A DNA stretch of 46,097 nt, taken from Micromonospora acroterricola (lineage in GTDB: Bacteria > Actinomycetota > Actinomycetes > Mycobacteriales > Micromonosporaceae). The notes under the pieces are model-generated. The model did no database searches and had not been told where the DNA came from. It was given only the letters and a program-made list of their open reading frames with translations. A program made the position numbers and the translations under genes. The first letter of the stretch is position 1; each line of letters begins with the position of its first letter. Of this stretch, positions 1 through 6,507 are shown piece after piece. The stretch spans positions 1 through 46,097 of the forward strand of contig NZ_QGKR01000202.1 of the NCBI RefSeq assembly GCF_003172955.1. The letters run 5' to 3'.

Positions 1-69
1 CGTACCACCCGGGGCGTGCCCAGGTCGGCGGCCGCCGGCCGCCGACCTGGGCACGCCCCGGGTGGTACG
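1..69. repeat. Perfect 69-bp palindrome at the window edge
   Basis: Positions 1-34 are the exact reverse complement of 36-69, around a single central base at 35. There is no mismatch and the GC content is very high. Its place at the first base of the window, with arms of identical composition, suggests a fold-back (mirror) artefact at a contig end rather than a biological element. The reading frame of the following gene happens to stay open through both arms. A real cruciform or terminator is the alternative, but a terminator would not normally lie inside an open frame. Confidence 0.9.
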
Positions 70-1954
70 AGCGCCGGCGCCGGACGACGAGCCCACGCAG
101 CCCCTGCCACCCCGCCGGCCGGACCCGCTGGCCGAGGCGGCCACCACTGCCTTCCGGTCTCCCGGACGGGCCACCGGTGAGCCACCGCTGACCCGGGCCG
201 GGGCGCCCGATCCGTCGGCGGAGGAGACCCAGGCGATCCCGCGCGGCCGGCCGGGCGAGCCGGGCCGGTTCGAGCCGGCGGAGGAACTGCCCGCGTCCAT
301 CGCGGAACCGGTCTCCGGGCCGCCGGCGCCGCGCCGAGGCTTCACGCCCATCGTCATCGAGGGCACCATCATCGAGTCCCGCGACCTCACCGACCCGGCC
401 GAGGCGAGCAGCACGGCCGGGCGTCCGATCCCGGAGCCCGCCGCCCCGCCGTCGTTCGGTGACCCGTCTCCGGGCCCGCGTCCGTTCGGCCCACGCCCGT
501 ACGGTCCGCCGCCGTCCGATCCGGGCCCGTTCGGTCCGTCGTCAACCGGCCCGAGCTCGTTCGGCCCGTCTGACCCGGGTCCGTTCAGCCCGTCGTTCGG
601 CCCGGCGTCGTCGGATCCGGGTCCGTTCGGTCCCGGCTCCGGCGGTCCGACGGGCGCCGGCCCGGGCAGCCTGCACGCCGACGACCTGGTCGATGACCGT
701 CCGGAGGGTGCCGACCGCGCCGACCTCGGTGGATCGCCGGTCGGCGTGAACGGCACGGACCGGGTGGGCGGTGCCGTCGGCGGGGAGCCGGTCGGCGTGA
801 ACGGCACGGACCGGGCGGGCAGTGTCGGCGGAGACGTACCGGGCGGCTCGGGCCTCGGCGGGCAACGGCCGCAACCGTGGACGGCGGGCGGCGCGGCGGC
901 GGCTCGGCCCGATGCGGACGGCCAGCGCGCGGTCCCGGAAGGCGACGGGCAGCACGGGCCGGCCGACGGCCCGCCACCGGTCGACTTCGTGCCCGCCAAC
1001 ACCGTCGAGGAGGACCTGCTCGGCGCGGCCGGCGCCGGCAGCACCGACACCTTCCTGTCCACCCTGCTGCTGGCCCGTGTGCTGCTGCCGGCCGCCCCGG
1101 ACTCGTTGCGGGGCAGCCGGCCGGGTGACCCGGGCTTCGTCTGGCGTACGGAGCAGCTGGACGGCGAGACGTACGTGGTGGTCTACACCTCGCCCGAGCG
1201 CCTCGCCGACCACGCCGAGGGCGACGTCGACACGGTCAGGGTGAAGTTCGCCCAACTCATCCGGCGCTGGCCGGACGAGGACTGGTCGTTCGCCGTCAAC
1301 CCGGGCACACCGGTCGGCGCGAAGCTGCCCGGCGAGCAGATCGTCGCGCTGGCCAACTGGGCGGCCGAGGTGGGGCTCGGCGACGACCTGGAGGTCGACC
1401 CGGAGGAGCCGCCGGTCGCGGCGGAGCCCGCCGCCCGTCCCCGGTACGCCCCGGCGGCGGTCGACCCGGCCCGACCGACCGTGATGCAGAAGGCGATCGC
1501 GCCCAGCCAGCTCGCCTACTACCTGGACCGGGGGTACGACCGCGTCTCCGGGTTCGTGCACCGGGCCGGTGAGCTGGCACACCTGACCACGCCGGCCCAG
1601 TTGCACGACGCGCTCGGCCTCAGCTACCCGGGCTCGCCGTTCACCCGCGACGCCGAGGAGATCTACGTGCTGCGCTGGCCGGCGCACCGGCCGAGCCTCT
1701 ACCGGATCCCGTACGGGGGTCAGAACGAGCCGGCGATGCGGGCGATGGAGGGCTGGGTCATCGAGCGTCCGCCGTTCCGGGGCAACGGCTTCGCCCCGGG
1801 GGAGAGCAGCGACGTGGTGGCGGAGTTCAAGGTGGACAGCGCGCGGCTGCCGTACGGCGCGCAGCTCTGGCGGATCGGCGCGGACGGCACCGAGCGGGTG
1901 ATCGCGGTGCTCGACACGGACGCGCTGCTGTGGCGACGGGTCGGTGAGGCGTGA
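62..1954 (+). CDS. SseB-domain protein with long Pro/Gly-rich N-terminal region (5' end uncertain)
   Basis: About 630 residues are visible. The first 300 are low complexity, with Pro/Gly-rich segments (roughly residues 130-200, repeating SDPGPFGP-like units) and two copies of a PVGVNGTDR unit. A globular region at about 308-460 (VDFVPANTVEEDLL, VWRTEQLDGETYVVVYTSPERL, then FAVNPGTPVG) resembles the SseB N-terminal domain found in many actinobacterial proteins of unknown role. A second conserved C-terminal region (about 475-630) follows, with a QLAYYLDRGYDRVSGFVHR segment. The GTG at 62 lies inside the edge palindrome and the frame is open to base 1, so the true start is probably upstream and lost. 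The stop overlaps the next start (TGATG), so the two are translationally coupled. Function unknown; the SseB label is by similarity only. Confidence 0.72.
   Translation: MVRAPAPDDEPTQPLPPRRPDPLAEAATTAFRSPGRATGEPPLTRAGAPDPSAEETQAIPRGRPGEPGRFEPAEELPASIAEPVSGPPAPRRGFTPIVIEGTIIESRDLTDPAEASSTAGRPIPEPAAPPSFGDPSPGPRPFGPRPYGPPPSDPGPFGPSSTGPSSFGPSDPGPFSPSFGPASSDPGPFGPGSGGPTGAGPGSLHADDLVDDRPEGADRADLGGSPVGVNGTDRVGGAVGGEPVGVNGTDRAGSVGGDVPGGSGLGGQRPQPWTAGGAAAARPDADGQRAVPEGDGQHGPADGPPPVDFVPANTVEEDLLGAAGAGSTDTFLSTLLLARVLLPAAPDSLRGSRPGDPGFVWRTEQLDGETYVVVYTSPERLADHAEGDVDTVRVKFAQLIRRWPDEDWSFAVNPGTPVGAKLPGEQIVALANWAAEVGLGDDLEVDPEEPPVAAEPAARPRYAPAAVDPARPTVMQKAIAPSQLAYYLDRGYDRVSGFVHRAGELAHLTTPAQLHDALGLSYPGSPFTRDAEEIYVLRWPAHRPSLYRIPYGGQNEPAMRAMEGWVIERPPFRGNGFAPGESSDVVAEFKVDSARLPYGAQLWRIGADGTERVIAVLDTDALLWRRVGEA
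736..815 (+). repeat. 29-bp direct repeat inside the SseB-like gene
   Basis: Two identical 29-base copies lie at 736-764 and 787-815, 51 bp (17 codons) apart. They encode the repeated peptide PVGVNGTDR in the low-complexity N-terminal region. The spacing keeps the frame, so gain or loss of a unit would be tolerated. Confidence 0.85.
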
Positions 1955-2316
1955 TGCGGGACGGTTACGTGGCCCGTTGGCAGGGCCGGGAATACCAGGC
2001 CAGCCCGGACGGCGATGACATCCGGCTGTACCAGCCGGAGCCGGGTGAGGGCTTCGAGGAGGTCCGCGCCGGCCGGTACGTGCGGGTGCTGCCGGCGAGC
2101 GAGGTCGAGGACCTGGCGTACGTGCGGACCACCTGCACCTGGCAGGGGCAGCCGTTCATCGTGCTGGGCGAGCACGACGCGTGGCTGCGTGTGGAGTACA
2201 CGGGCGGCCGCTGGCCGGTGGCCCAGGCGATGCGGCTGGAGGTCTTCGACTTCGGCGTCTACCAGGGTTGGGCGCCGGCCGCCGAGGTCACCGACCTGCG
2301 GGAGCAGCGGGTCTGA
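1954..2316 (+). CDS. Conserved hypothetical protein coupled to the SseB-like gene
   Basis: A 120-residue acidic protein starting MRDGYVARWQGREYQASPDGDD. The ATG at 1954 shares its A with the upstream TGA stop (TGATG), which decides this start over the GTG three bases earlier. It has no signal peptide or membrane segment. It looks like a small beta-rich fold with many aromatic residues (TWQGQPFIVLGEHDAWLRVEY). Tight coupling to the SseB-domain gene suggests that the two products act together or are needed in equal amounts. I do not recognise the family. The gene ends four bases before a convergent gene. Confidence 0.75.
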   Translation: MRDGYVARWQGREYQASPDGDDIRLYQPEPGEGFEEVRAGRYVRVLPASEVEDLAYVRTTCTWQGQPFIVLGEHDAWLRVEYTGGRWPVAQAMRLEVFDFGVYQGWAPAAEVTDLREQRV

Positions 2317-2320
2317 CCGG

Positions 2321-3253
2321 TCAGGACTTCGCCCAGCGGAGGATCTCGCCGAGCACCAGTTCCGGCGCCTCCAGGTGCGGGAAGTGCCCCACTCCGTCGA
2401 GCAGCCGCCACTCGTACGGGGCCACGACGTAGCGGCCGGAGCCCAGGGCGGTACGCGGCAGGGCGGCGACGTCCAGCGCGCCGTGCAGCTGGAGGGTCGG
2501 CGTGACCAGCGGCTTCTGCATCAGGCGGACGAACCGGTAGCCGTGCAGCCGCAGCACCGAGCGGAACGCCCACCGGTACCCCTCCAGCGCGCAGAACGCC
2601 GCCTGCGGGATGCGCATCGCCTCTCGGCACCGCTCGGCGTACTCCTCGAACTCCGGCCCGCCGACCCAGCGCGGCCCGCCCCAGCGGCGCAGGATCTCCG
2701 ACACGGCCGTCGCCCCGTCCCGGGTCAGCACGTGCTCGTAGCGGGGGAGCTGGAACTTCAGCGCCGGGGTGGAGGCGGCGAACTGCCCGCGTGGGTCGGC
2801 GAAGATGGCGGCGCGCAACCGCAGTGGGTGCGGCGCTCCCAGCACCACCAGCCGGCGGACCAGCGACGGGTGGAACGAGGCCACCGTCCAGGCGACCATG
2901 CCGCCGACGCCGCTGCCGACCAGGGTCGCCGACCGCTCGCCGAGCGCGCGGATCAGTCCGGCGATGTCGGCGGCGAGGGTGTAGCCGTCGTACCCCCGGG
3001 GTGGTTTGTCGCTGGCGCCGTAGCCGCGCAGGTCGACGGCGACCGCGCGGAAGCCGGCGTCGGCGACCGCCGGCAGCATCTGGTGCCAGGCCCACCAGTG
3101 CTCGGGAAAGCCGTGCAGGAAGAGCACCATCGGCCCGGTGCCGGCCTCGACCACGTGGAACCGGGTGCCGTTGGCCCCGACGAAGCGGTGCGTCCACGGC
3201 CCCTCGGTGAGGACGCAGGACTCGTCGACGGCCCCGCCGCGCTGGTCGGTCAT
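2321..3253 (-). CDS. Alpha/beta-fold hydrolase, epoxide-hydrolase-like, nucleophile absent
   Basis: A 310-residue protein with the order of an epoxide hydrolase/haloalkane dehalogenase-type alpha/beta hydrolase: HGFPE oxyanion motif at residues 47-51, DLRGYGASDKP at about 74-84, a nucleophile elbow at 112-118, an acidic residue in LHGALDV, and GHFPHLEAPE near the C terminus carrying the catalytic histidine. In relatives the elbow reads GHDxGG (Asp nucleophile) or GxSxG. Here it reads GSGVGG, so the nucleophile position (115) is Gly. The Ser at 114 is one position off. The DNA (about 2895-2925, minus strand) is unambiguous. The protein may be inactive, bind ligand only, or use an unusual mechanism. 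It starts at ATG 3253 and is convergent with the gene ending at 2316. The following 137 bp (3254-3390) hold a terminator. Confidence 0.85.
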   Translation of the reverse strand: MTDQRGGAVDESCVLTEGPWTHRFVGANGTRFHVVEAGTGPMVLFLHGFPEHWWAWHQMLPAVADAGFRAVAVDLRGYGASDKPPRGYDGYTLAADIAGLIRALGERSATLVGSGVGGMVAWTVASFHPSLVRRLVVLGAPHPLRLRAAIFADPRGQFAASTPALKFQLPRYEHVLTRDGATAVSEILRRWGGPRWVGGPEFEEYAERCREAMRIPQAAFCALEGYRWAFRSVLRLHGYRFVRLMQKPLVTPTLQLHGALDVAALPRTALGSGRYVVAPYEWRLLDGVGHFPHLEAPELVLGEILRWAKS

Positions 3254-3345
3254 GGCAGACAGCCTAGGACCCGGTCGTCCCCGCCGGCCCTGGTGGTCGT
3301 CTTGAACAGGGGGAAGCCCGGGTTGTCCCCTACCGACACGGGGGT

Positions 3346-3375
3346 CCGGGCCGGCGGTGTGGACCGCCGACCCGG
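3346..3375 (-). terminator. Terminator of the haloperoxidase-like gene
   Basis: The hairpin has arms CGGCGGT (3352-3358) and ACCGCCG (3363-3369), extended by CCGGG/CCCGG after one mismatch. It lies 16 bp beyond the stop of the minus-strand gene ending at 3391. There is no clear U-run, as is usual in this GC range. Confidence 0.5.
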
Positions 3376-3390
3376 AGCCGTGGATCGGGC

Positions 3391-4728
3391 CTAGCGCAGG
3401 TAGGTGCTGAACACCCGGTTCGCCACCGCGTCACCGGTGGTCAACCCGGCGTCGGCGTCCCACTGGTAGTGCACGCCGAGGTAGACCCGGCTGCGCGCGT
3501 TCTCGGTCGCTGCCGCGCTGAAACTGCTGAACGAACGGGTGACGCCCGCCGCGTTCGGGTCCTCGGTGGTCGCCGCGAAACTGATCGCGTCCGTGCCGTA
3601 GTACCGCTTCATGACGCCCGCCCACGCGCCGGCGAAGGTGGCGTGTCCGGAGACGTACGCGGGGAACGGCGGGGAGAACCGGACGCCGTTGCGGTCGACG
3701 GAGAGCGGCCGCCAGGCGGAGTTGGGCATGGTGGCGGAGTTGCCGTCGTCCTGGGGCTCTGCGATGGCCGTCTCGGGTCGCCACAGGTCGATGCTGGTGT
3801 TGAACTTGGCGTCCCAGGCGGCGATGCTGGCGTCGGCCATGGCCATCGCGACGAGTGCGAAGAGTCGCGGGGTGTCGGTGGCCCGCTGGCTCGCCACGAT
3901 CTGGGTGTGCTCGAAGAGCTGCCCCGGGGGTTTGTAGGTGCCGCTGACGTCGTTCGCCCAGAAGAAGGCGAGCTGGGTCTGGTCGTCGTTGCGGTCGGTC
4001 TTCGGCGCGGTGGCCGATCCCAGCCGCTTCACGTCGTTGACCTGGGCCGCGTACGCGCTGCTGCTGAGCATCGCCGACACGGTGCTGAAGCCGCCGGGCA
4101 GCGACGGGCGGAACTGGGATCCGGAGGTGAGCGCGAAGGGCTTCACGTTGCCCCAGTTGGGGCCGACGGCGGCGCCGGACCCGGTCGGTCGCCACTGTCC
4201 GGCGGTGTTGCTGGCGGTGTAGCCGGCGTTGTTGGCGGAGCCGTCGTTCGCCCGGGCGTTGATGATGTTCCGGGCGGCCGTCTCGCCGATGCTCCTGCTC
4301 CAGCCCTCCGGCCCTGGTTCGCCGAGGGGCGGATCAGCCTGCCGGGCGGCGTTGAACCTGGTGGTGAAGTAGTCGCTCTGGGTGGGGAAGACCGCCCGGA
4401 GGACGTCGTAGGCGGCGACGTCGAGGTTCATGTCCCGGTCGTAGCTGTAGTTGGGAATCGGGGACACCCTCGCGAGGTAGGGCGTTCCGGTGCCCATGGA
4501 GACCGAGGTGTCGTACATCGCCAGGTGCATCATCGCGCCGGCTCGGGACAACGTGGTGGGCGGGCCGTTGCTGGTACGGAAGGCGTCCAGCAGCACGTCG
4601 TTCCAGTAGATGACGTGGTCGAAGTCGGGGGGAATGGCGCTGGCGGGCGTGGGCGTGACGACCCCGCCGCCGACGACAACCGCAGCGAGCACCGCGAAGG
4701 CGCGCCCCAGCTTCACTCTCTTGTTCAA
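3391..4728 (-). CDS. Secreted vanadium-dependent haloperoxidase / PAP2-superfamily protein
   Basis: A 445-residue protein with an N-terminal signal peptide (RVKLGRAFAVLAAVVVGGGVV..ASA). It carries the three vanadate/phosphate-binding motifs of the vanadium haloperoxidase/acid phosphatase superfamily: K308..R317-P318 (KFNTSIDLWRP), S360-G361-H362 (VSGH) and S413-R414..H420 (SRVYLGVHY). All candidate ligands for the oxyanion are present, so the fold and active site look intact. Whether the enzyme is a haloperoxidase or a phosphatase cannot be told from these motifs, and no halide-specific residue is obvious. The start is TTG at 4728, preceded by GAGAGGGA at good spacing. It lies 114 bp downstream of a LuxR-type regulator on the same strand, which is a candidate controller. 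Extracellular location follows from the signal peptide. Confidence 0.85.
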   Translation of the reverse strand: MNKRVKLGRAFAVLAAVVVGGGVVTPTPASAIPPDFDHVIYWNDVLLDAFRTSNGPPTTLSRAGAMMHLAMYDTSVSMGTGTPYLARVSPIPNYSYDRDMNLDVAAYDVLRAVFPTQSDYFTTRFNAARQADPPLGEPGPEGWSRSIGETAARNIINARANDGSANNAGYTASNTAGQWRPTGSGAAVGPNWGNVKPFALTSGSQFRPSLPGGFSTVSAMLSSSAYAAQVNDVKRLGSATAPKTDRNDDQTQLAFFWANDVSGTYKPPGQLFEHTQIVASQRATDTPRLFALVAMAMADASIAAWDAKFNTSIDLWRPETAIAEPQDDGNSATMPNSAWRPLSVDRNGVRFSPPFPAYVSGHATFAGAWAGVMKRYYGTDAISFAATTEDPNAAGVTRSFSSFSAAATENARSRVYLGVHYQWDADAGLTTGDAVANRVFSTYLR

Positions 4729-4842
4729 TGTGGTCCCTCTCCCCGTACGTGGGCCGTAGGGTTTCTATCGGCCTGCGTCGATCATCTGGGCGGGCCCGAT
4801 CACGGAGAAGGGCGAAGCGGTAGCGTTCCGCAAGTTGCAAGG

Positions 4843-5673
4843 TCAGATCCAGCCGCGGCGGGCGGCGGCGATGCCGAGGGTCATCCGGTTCGAGGCGCCG
4901 AGTCGCTCGGCCAGCAACTCGAAATGCCGCCGCACCCACCGTGGGCTGCGCCCCAGGCTGCGCGCGATGGCCTCGTCCTTGGCGCCGTGCGCCGCCAGCC
5001 GGAGGATCTGGAGCTGCACGTTCGACGGCGCCTCCCCGGCCGCCGTCGAGCCGGCTGCCAGGGGCTGTGCCTGCCGCCAGAGGCTGTCGAAGTAGTGGGT
5101 GGCCAACTGGACCAGCGTCGGTGCGCGCAGCACCCAGCCCGTCGACCGCGCGGCGCTGGTGGGCGCGATCACGGCCATCCTCTCGCAGACCACCATCGAG
5201 GTGGGGGCGGCGGCGACCACCCGGATCTCGCCACCGGGCCGGGCGGTGTCGTCGGCTCGGCCGAGACCACCGGGCAGTTCGAGGAGCCGCCGGTCGAGGA
5301 TCGTCCGGTGCCGTCGGCCCGTGGTCGGCTCCGGGCCCGCGCTTGCCGGATCCGGCGGCATCCCGTGCAGCATCCGGCAGTCGTCCGGCGCCTCCGCGGT
5401 CAACCGGCCGGCGAGCCGGGTGAACTCCGTCCAGTCCCGGACGACGTCGTCCGGCCCGTGGGCGGCCGGGCTCTGATGCTCCTCCAGTCGCTCCAACTGG
5501 GCGTACTGGTCGATCAGTCGATGTTGCGCACGGACCAGTTCCCGCTGACCCGCGGCGAGCAGTAGTCGCAGCTCCATGGCCGACACCGCGGCGGTGTCGA
5601 GAGGAGACGAGTACACCCCCCAGAGCGGGTCCGTGCCGCTGCCGTCGGTCTCCGACCAGATTCCACCTGACAA
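4843..5673 (-). CDS. LuxR-type C-terminal HTH regulator with TrmB/PLD-like N-terminal region
   Basis: The C-terminal 60 residues (LQILRLAAHGAKDEAIARSLGRSPRWVRRHFELLAERL and on) form a LuxR-type helix-turn-helix. The central part (EIRVVAAAPTSMVVCERMAVI..LRAPTLVQLATHYFDSLW) matches the sensor region seen in actinobacterial LuxR proteins with a TrmB/phospholipase-D-like domain; no receiver domain is present. I place the start at TTG 5673 because GGGGTGG lies about six bases upstream. The open frame continues to 5823, but that extra stretch is Arg/Pro-rich and looks non-coding. ATG 5577 is the other option. It probably acts on the downstream haloperoxidase-like gene, on context alone. About 276 residues with the chosen start. 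Confidence 0.78.
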   Translation of the reverse strand: MSGGIWSETDGSGTDPLWGVYSSPLDTAAVSAMELRLLLAAGQRELVRAQHRLIDQYAQLERLEEHQSPAAHGPDDVVRDWTEFTRLAGRLTAEAPDDCRMLHGMPPDPASAGPEPTTGRRHRTILDRRLLELPGGLGRADDTARPGGEIRVVAAAPTSMVVCERMAVIAPTSAARSTGWVLRAPTLVQLATHYFDSLWRQAQPLAAGSTAAGEAPSNVQLQILRLAAHGAKDEAIARSLGRSPRWVRRHFELLAERLGASNRMTLGIAAARRGWI

Positions 5674-5885
5674 GCCTGACCACCCCCGTGGACGTTGCCG
5701 AGGCGGCGGCCGGCGGGCCAGTCTGCGGTGCGGTCGGCGCAGGGCGTCGGTCCGCCTTCGACATCGACGATCGTGGCTGGGCTGCCACTCCCTCGTCAAG
5801 AGGCCGTACCGCCGTTGACTCACCGGGCCCGAATGTGCATGGCGTGTCCGGCCCGATACCGACGGTCAGGGTTCGAGTGGTCGAG

Positions 5886-6404
5886 TCAGCGCGTGACGAT
5901 GCTCGCGGGAGTGCCCGGACCGCAGTCGATCCGGACCGATCGAGCGCTGATCCGCAGAGTGACGAAGCTTCCCTCGGCGAGGTCGCCAGCGCCGGCGCCG
6001 TACAGGGCGTACTCGACGCCGTCCTCCGAGACGAGGCCGTAGCAGGGGCCGGAACCGCCACGGGTGACGTGGCCGGCGATCATGTCGGTGGGCAGCCGGT
6101 CGGTCGGCTCCGTCGGCTTCGGCGGCTTCGGCGGGGTGCCGATGGACGGCGGGTCGGTGCGCGACAGGGGCGGCGGGACGGTGCGCCCGGGCGGCGGCAC
6201 CGGCGACGCCGGGACCGCCGGCGTGACCTCGCCAGGGGCGCTCGGGGCGCCGCTGGCCGACGTGGCGGCGCTGGTCGGGGCGTCGCTGGCCGAGGTCGCG
6301 GCGCTCGGGTTGCCCTGTCCCGCTCCGGCGCAGGCGGTCAGGGGCAGCAGGAGGAGAGCGGCGAGGCCGGCCGCCGGCAGGGTGGCTCGTGACGGAAGGG
6401 GCAC
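5886..6404 (-). CDS. Lipoprotein with Pro-rich linker and small C-terminal domain
   Basis: With GTG 6404 the product is 172 residues and begins with a lipoprotein signal peptide (hydrophobic AAGLAALLLLPLTAC; lipobox LTAC). A Ser/Thr/Ala/Pro-rich linker of about 80 residues follows, then a C-terminal domain (HVTRGGSGPCYGLVSEDGVEYALYG...FVTLRISARSVRIDCGPG) with two cysteines that may pair. The domain resembles small beta-barrel lipoprotein domains of actinobacteria. Function unknown. A longer frame opens at TTG 6455, but that would push the signal peptide inward and overlap the start of the terminator stem region. It is probably anchored on the outer face of the membrane. It shares the strand with its neighbours but has its own upstream region after a terminator. 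Confidence 0.75.
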   Translation of the reverse strand: MPLPSRATLPAAGLAALLLLPLTACAGAGQGNPSAATSASDAPTSAATSASGAPSAPGEVTPAVPASPVPPPGRTVPPPLSRTDPPSIGTPPKPPKPTEPTDRLPTDMIAGHVTRGGSGPCYGLVSEDGVEYALYGAGAGDLAEGSFVTLRISARSVRIDCGPGTPASIVTR

Positions 6405-6458
6405 GGTGGTGGGACGTTCCGGCAGGTCACCTGGTTCCCGGCGCCGGCCCCGCAAAGG

Positions 6459-6493
6459 GCGACGCCCGGGCAGGTGACCTGCCCGGGCGTCGC
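6459..6493 (-). terminator. Strong hairpin terminator of the first M6 protease gene
   Basis: 17-bp perfect arms (6459-6475 and 6477-6493; GCGACGCCCGGGCAGGT) surround a single base. The hairpin lies 14 bp beyond the protease stop on the minus strand and separates it from the downstream lipoprotein gene. Confidence 0.8.
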
Positions 6494-6507
6494 TGGGTGG
6501 TGCGGGA

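Noticed and set aside
2313..2324. 12-bp palindrome CTGACCGGTCAG containing the stop codons of two convergent genes
   Set aside because: It follows from two TGA stops facing each other with a CCGG centre; it is too short for a terminator and needs no further explanation.
3469..5565. Long plus-strand open frame opposite the haloperoxidase and LuxR genes
   Set aside because: It is an antisense shadow caused by high third-position GC; no start site, no protein pattern, and the opposite strand encodes recognisable motifs.
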